A DNA stretch of 64,000 nucleotides from Mesorhizobium sp. Pch-S. GTDB lineage: Bacteria; Pseudomonadota; Alphaproteobacteria; Rhizobiales; Rhizobiaceae. The notes beneath the pieces are model-generated. The model saw only the letters and a program-made list of their open reading frames with translations. It was not told the DNA's origin and made no database searches. Both the position numbers and the translations under genes were made by a program. Every line of letters starts with the position of its first letter. The first letter of the stretch is position 1. Below, piece after piece: positions 61,890-64,000 of this stretch. The DNA lies in contig NZ_CP029562.1 in NCBI RefSeq assembly GCF_004136315.1, positions 6,161,501-6,225,500 of the forward strand. Direction: 5' to 3'.

Positions 61890-63592
61890 ATGAAAAACAA
61901 AGACCTGAAAAAGAACCTGCTGCTGACATCTTGCCTGATGACGCTTGCCATGAATGCTGGCCCAGCAATGGCTGCTGCCGATCTGGTCGTCGTGAACGCC
62001 GATGTGCGCACGGTCGATCCAGCCAAACCGAAGGTGCAGGCCTTCGCCGTGGAGGACGGAAAATTCGTAGCCATAGGCGGCAATGACGAGATCAAGGCGC
62101 TAGCCGACAGCAGCACCAGCATCATCGATGCTGGCGGCAAAACAGTGACGCCTGGTTTCATTGACGGACACACCCATCTGACTTCCGGCATGGATATGGT
62201 TGTCGGTGTCGATCTCTCCTACATCCCGGACAAGAAGACCTGGCTCGAAAAGATCAAGGAAGCCGATGCCCGCCTGCCGAAGGGCGCGTGGCTGACAGGC
62301 GGTGGCTGGGACTACACGCTGGGCGAAGGCAAGCTGCCGACAAAGGAAGACCTCGACGCTGTCGTTCCCGATCGCGTTGTGATCCTGCGCGATATCGATT
62401 TCCATTCGGTCTGGGTCAATTCCAAGGCGCTGGAGGTCGGCGACGTAACAGCGAAATCGGAGGTCAAGGAAGGTGGCCAGGTCCTGCTCAACGACAAGGG
62501 AGTGCCAAGCGGCATTCTGCTCGAAGCCGCCGGAGAGCTTGTCGAAAAGCACCGGCCGGTAGCGACCGATGCCGAACGGCGTGCGGGCCTGCTGGAAACG
62601 CTGAAATTTGCCAACAGTGTCGGCATCACCGCCGTCAACGACATGTCCGACCTTGGCGCGGTGCATGATTATGCCGCCCTTGTCGCGGACAGGAAGATGC
62701 CGCTGCGCGTTGGTACGGATTCTTCGAAGGCGACCCGAAAAAGATCGCTGCGGCTGTCGCAGACCGGCAGGCGGTCGACAAGATCTCCGCCGAAAGCGGC
62801 GAACAGGAGAAAAAGGGACCGCTGCTTAAACTCGGCTACACCAAGTCGGTGATGGATGGCGTTCTTTCCACCCGTACCGCCTATCTGCACGAGGACTATT
62901 CGGACCAGAAGGGCTGGAAGGGCAAGCCGTTCGAGACGAAGGAAGAGCTCGCCGCAGCCATCCGCGCTTCCAACGAGAACGGTTTCCCGACGGCAGTGCA
63001 CGCGATCGGAGACGGTAGTGTCGGCCAGGTGCTCGATGCCTTCAAAGAAGCCTCCGTTCCACGCGCCCAGCCAAACCGGATCGAACATATCGAGGTTGTG
63101 GAGACCGCGGACATCAAGCGTTTCAAGGATCTCGGCGTCGTTGCCTCCATGCAGCCGAACCACGCCACCGGCACCATCGGCAAATACATCACCGAGCGCA
63201 TCGGCGAGAATCGCGAACCCAGAGCCTATGTCTGGCATTCCATGCTGGAAGCCGGAGTACCACTGGTGTTCGGCTCGGACTGGCCAACCTCTCCGCTCAG
63301 TCCCCTCACCCAGATCAATGACGCCGTCTTCCGCGAAAGCCCCTTCGGGCTGGGGAACGGACCATGGCATCCCGAGCAGGCGGTGAGTTTCGAGCAGGCG
63401 CTGTTTTCCTACACCCAGGCCGGAGCCAACATGACGCCATGGGGCGACCAGATCGGGTCGATCAGCGTCGGCAAATGGGCCGACTTCGTGATCGTCGATG
63501 GCACTCTTTCGGATCCGCTCGACCGCTCGATCCGCCAGCGCAAGGTCGAGGCGACCTACCTCGCCGGCAACGAAGTCTATCGCAAACCGTAG
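61890..63592 (+). pseudogene. YtcJ-type metal-dependent amidohydrolase, exported, frameshifted
   Basis: Starts at the ATG behind GAGGGG. A signal peptide (KKNLLLTSCLMTLAMNAGPAMAA) is followed by the amidohydrolase_3 fold: TVDPAKPKVQAFAVEDGKFVAIG, the metal motif PGFIDGHTHL and LTGGGWDYTLGEGKLPTKEDLDA. At about 62710 the frame breaks: the current frame runs into an unrelated tail ending at 62852. The next frame reads WYGFFEGDPKKIAAAVADR and continues through VHAIGDG, RIEHIEVV and FGSDWPTSPLSP to 63592. Restoring one T (GTTTGG for GTTGG) reconnects both into 567 residues; the span is one base short of a multiple of three. True mutation or sequence error; both halves are otherwise well preserved. 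Confidence 0.85.
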
Positions 63593-63603
63593 CAACAACA
63601 GCA

Positions 63604-63632
63604 GACCTCCCGACACAAGACTTCGGGAGGTC
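63604..63632. terminator. Probable terminator between the amidohydrolase and isochorismatase-family genes
   Basis: GACCTCCCGA (63604-63613) pairs perfectly with TCGGGAGGTC (63623-63632), 10 pairs with a 9-base loop, located between two convergent stops. No strong T-run follows on either strand, so termination efficiency is uncertain. Confidence 0.6.
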
Positions 63633-63672
63633 GCTTCCCGCCGGCACCAGCCTGCAGGAAAATCGCCCGTCG

Positions 63673-64000
63673 CTACCTGGCGACGCGCGGCAGATTCAAG
63701 ATCTGCTCGGTCGTCAGAATGTCACCGAAAGTATCGTCGATCGAAGCCAACGCTGCGCGATGCAGCGTGTCGTGAGCAATGGTCTGGTCATTGCCGGTAT
63801 CGAGATCGCGTGTTGCGCAGGCGTCTTCCGCCACGATCACGGTGTAACCGAGCGGCACCGCGTCACGTGCAGCACCAGCCACGCAGGCGTGCGTCATCAG
63901 GCCGGTTATGATCAGCGTATCGACCCCGGATCGTTTCAGGCGCTGGTCGATGTCGGTTGTCGGAAACACGCTGACCGACGATTTGCGCAGGATGACATGG
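63673..64000 (-). CDS. Isochorismatase-family cysteine hydrolase, C-terminal part (runs off the window)
   Basis: At least 108 residues; the frame continues past the window end as HVILRKSSVSVFPTTDIDQRL, so an internal GTG at 63969 is not the start. The family pattern is clear: a Lys-containing strand, FPTTDIDQRLKRSGVDTLIITGLMTHACVAGAARDAVPLGYTVIVAEDACATRD, with the nucleophilic Cys in THACV. The missing N-terminus should carry the catalytic Asp. Such enzymes hydrolyse isochorismate, nicotinamide, N-carbamoyl compounds or similar; the substrate is unknown. Confidence 0.9.
   Translation of the reverse strand, partial: HVILRKSSVSVFPTTDIDQRLKRSGVDTLIITGLMTHACVAGAARDAVPLGYTVIVAEDACATRDLDTGNDQTIAHDTLHRAALASIDDTFGDILTTEQILNLPRVAR

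Noticed and set aside
61890..62852. Two separate genes, a short amidohydrolase followed by an independent C-terminal gene at 62849
   Set aside because: The tail of the first is not family-like, and the adjacent frame carries the missing middle sequence, so one frameshifted gene explains both.

Overview
The window reads as a chromosomal segment of an alphaproteobacterium of the order Hyphomicrobiales (Rhizobiales), most like Mesorhizobium, Aminobacter or another Phyllobacteriaceae member. The evidence is high GC, a Porin_2-type porin, DUF982 and DUF1127 proteins, fused SecDF, and a block running dgt-argS-SPOR-nagZ-scpA-scpB-tatABC-serS-surE-pcm-LysM/M23-ATPase-yajC-secDF. I know that gene order from this group. 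No phage, IS element or CRISPR array was seen.

Layout. 1-5.8 kb: end of an Lrp-type regulator, a DyP peroxidase, a HAL/PAL-fold protein that lacks the expected MIO triad, a DUF982 protein, a GT39 membrane glycosyltransferase and map. 5.9-9.7 kb: a LysR regulator facing a leuC-leuD-haloacetate-dehalogenase-like operon. 10.1-20.3 kb: an M20 amidohydrolase, an S9 peptidase and a five-gene Dpp/Opp-type ABC importer, followed by a porin. Together these look like a peptide or amide uptake and hydrolysis module. 20.4-25.6 kb: radC, a periplasmic protein, tig, tRNA-Leu(UAG), and a GDYXXLXY/DUF2157 membrane pair.

25.8-26.7 kb is the most remarkable part. Two tandem DUF1127 micro-genes are followed by an array of RNA hairpins. 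Twelve of them present the anti-Shine-Dalgarno-like motif CCTCCTCCC in the loop, three sibling hairpins lack it, and the last one doubles as a terminator. This is an expanded version of the cuckoo/CcsR sRNA organisation known from Rhodobacter. Copies differ by compensatory base changes, so the RNA structure is under selection.

26.8-45.2 kb: trmFO, a sterol-desaturase-type hydroxylase, homologues of the complex I assembly factors NDUFAF6 (frameshifted here) and NDUFAF3, then secDF, yajC, a DUF815 ATPase, a NlpD-like lipoprotein, pcm, surE, serS, tatCBA, scpBA and nagZ. 45.3-52.1 kb: an accessory insert splitting nagZ from the SPOR gene. It carries ABM monooxygenases, EamA, MFS and SMR transporters, and a CmlA/FloR-like exporter. 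The SMR gene (gdx) has a clear guanidine-II (mini-ykkC) riboswitch. 52.2-64 kb: the SPOR protein, argS, dgt, erpA, small accessory genes, a second EamA exporter, a LuxR regulator, a frameshifted YtcJ-type amidohydrolase and the end of an isochorismatase-family gene.

Two genes (29.8-30.6 and 61.9-63.6 kb) each lack exactly one base next to a short homopolymer. Both may be sequence errors rather than true pseudogenes.
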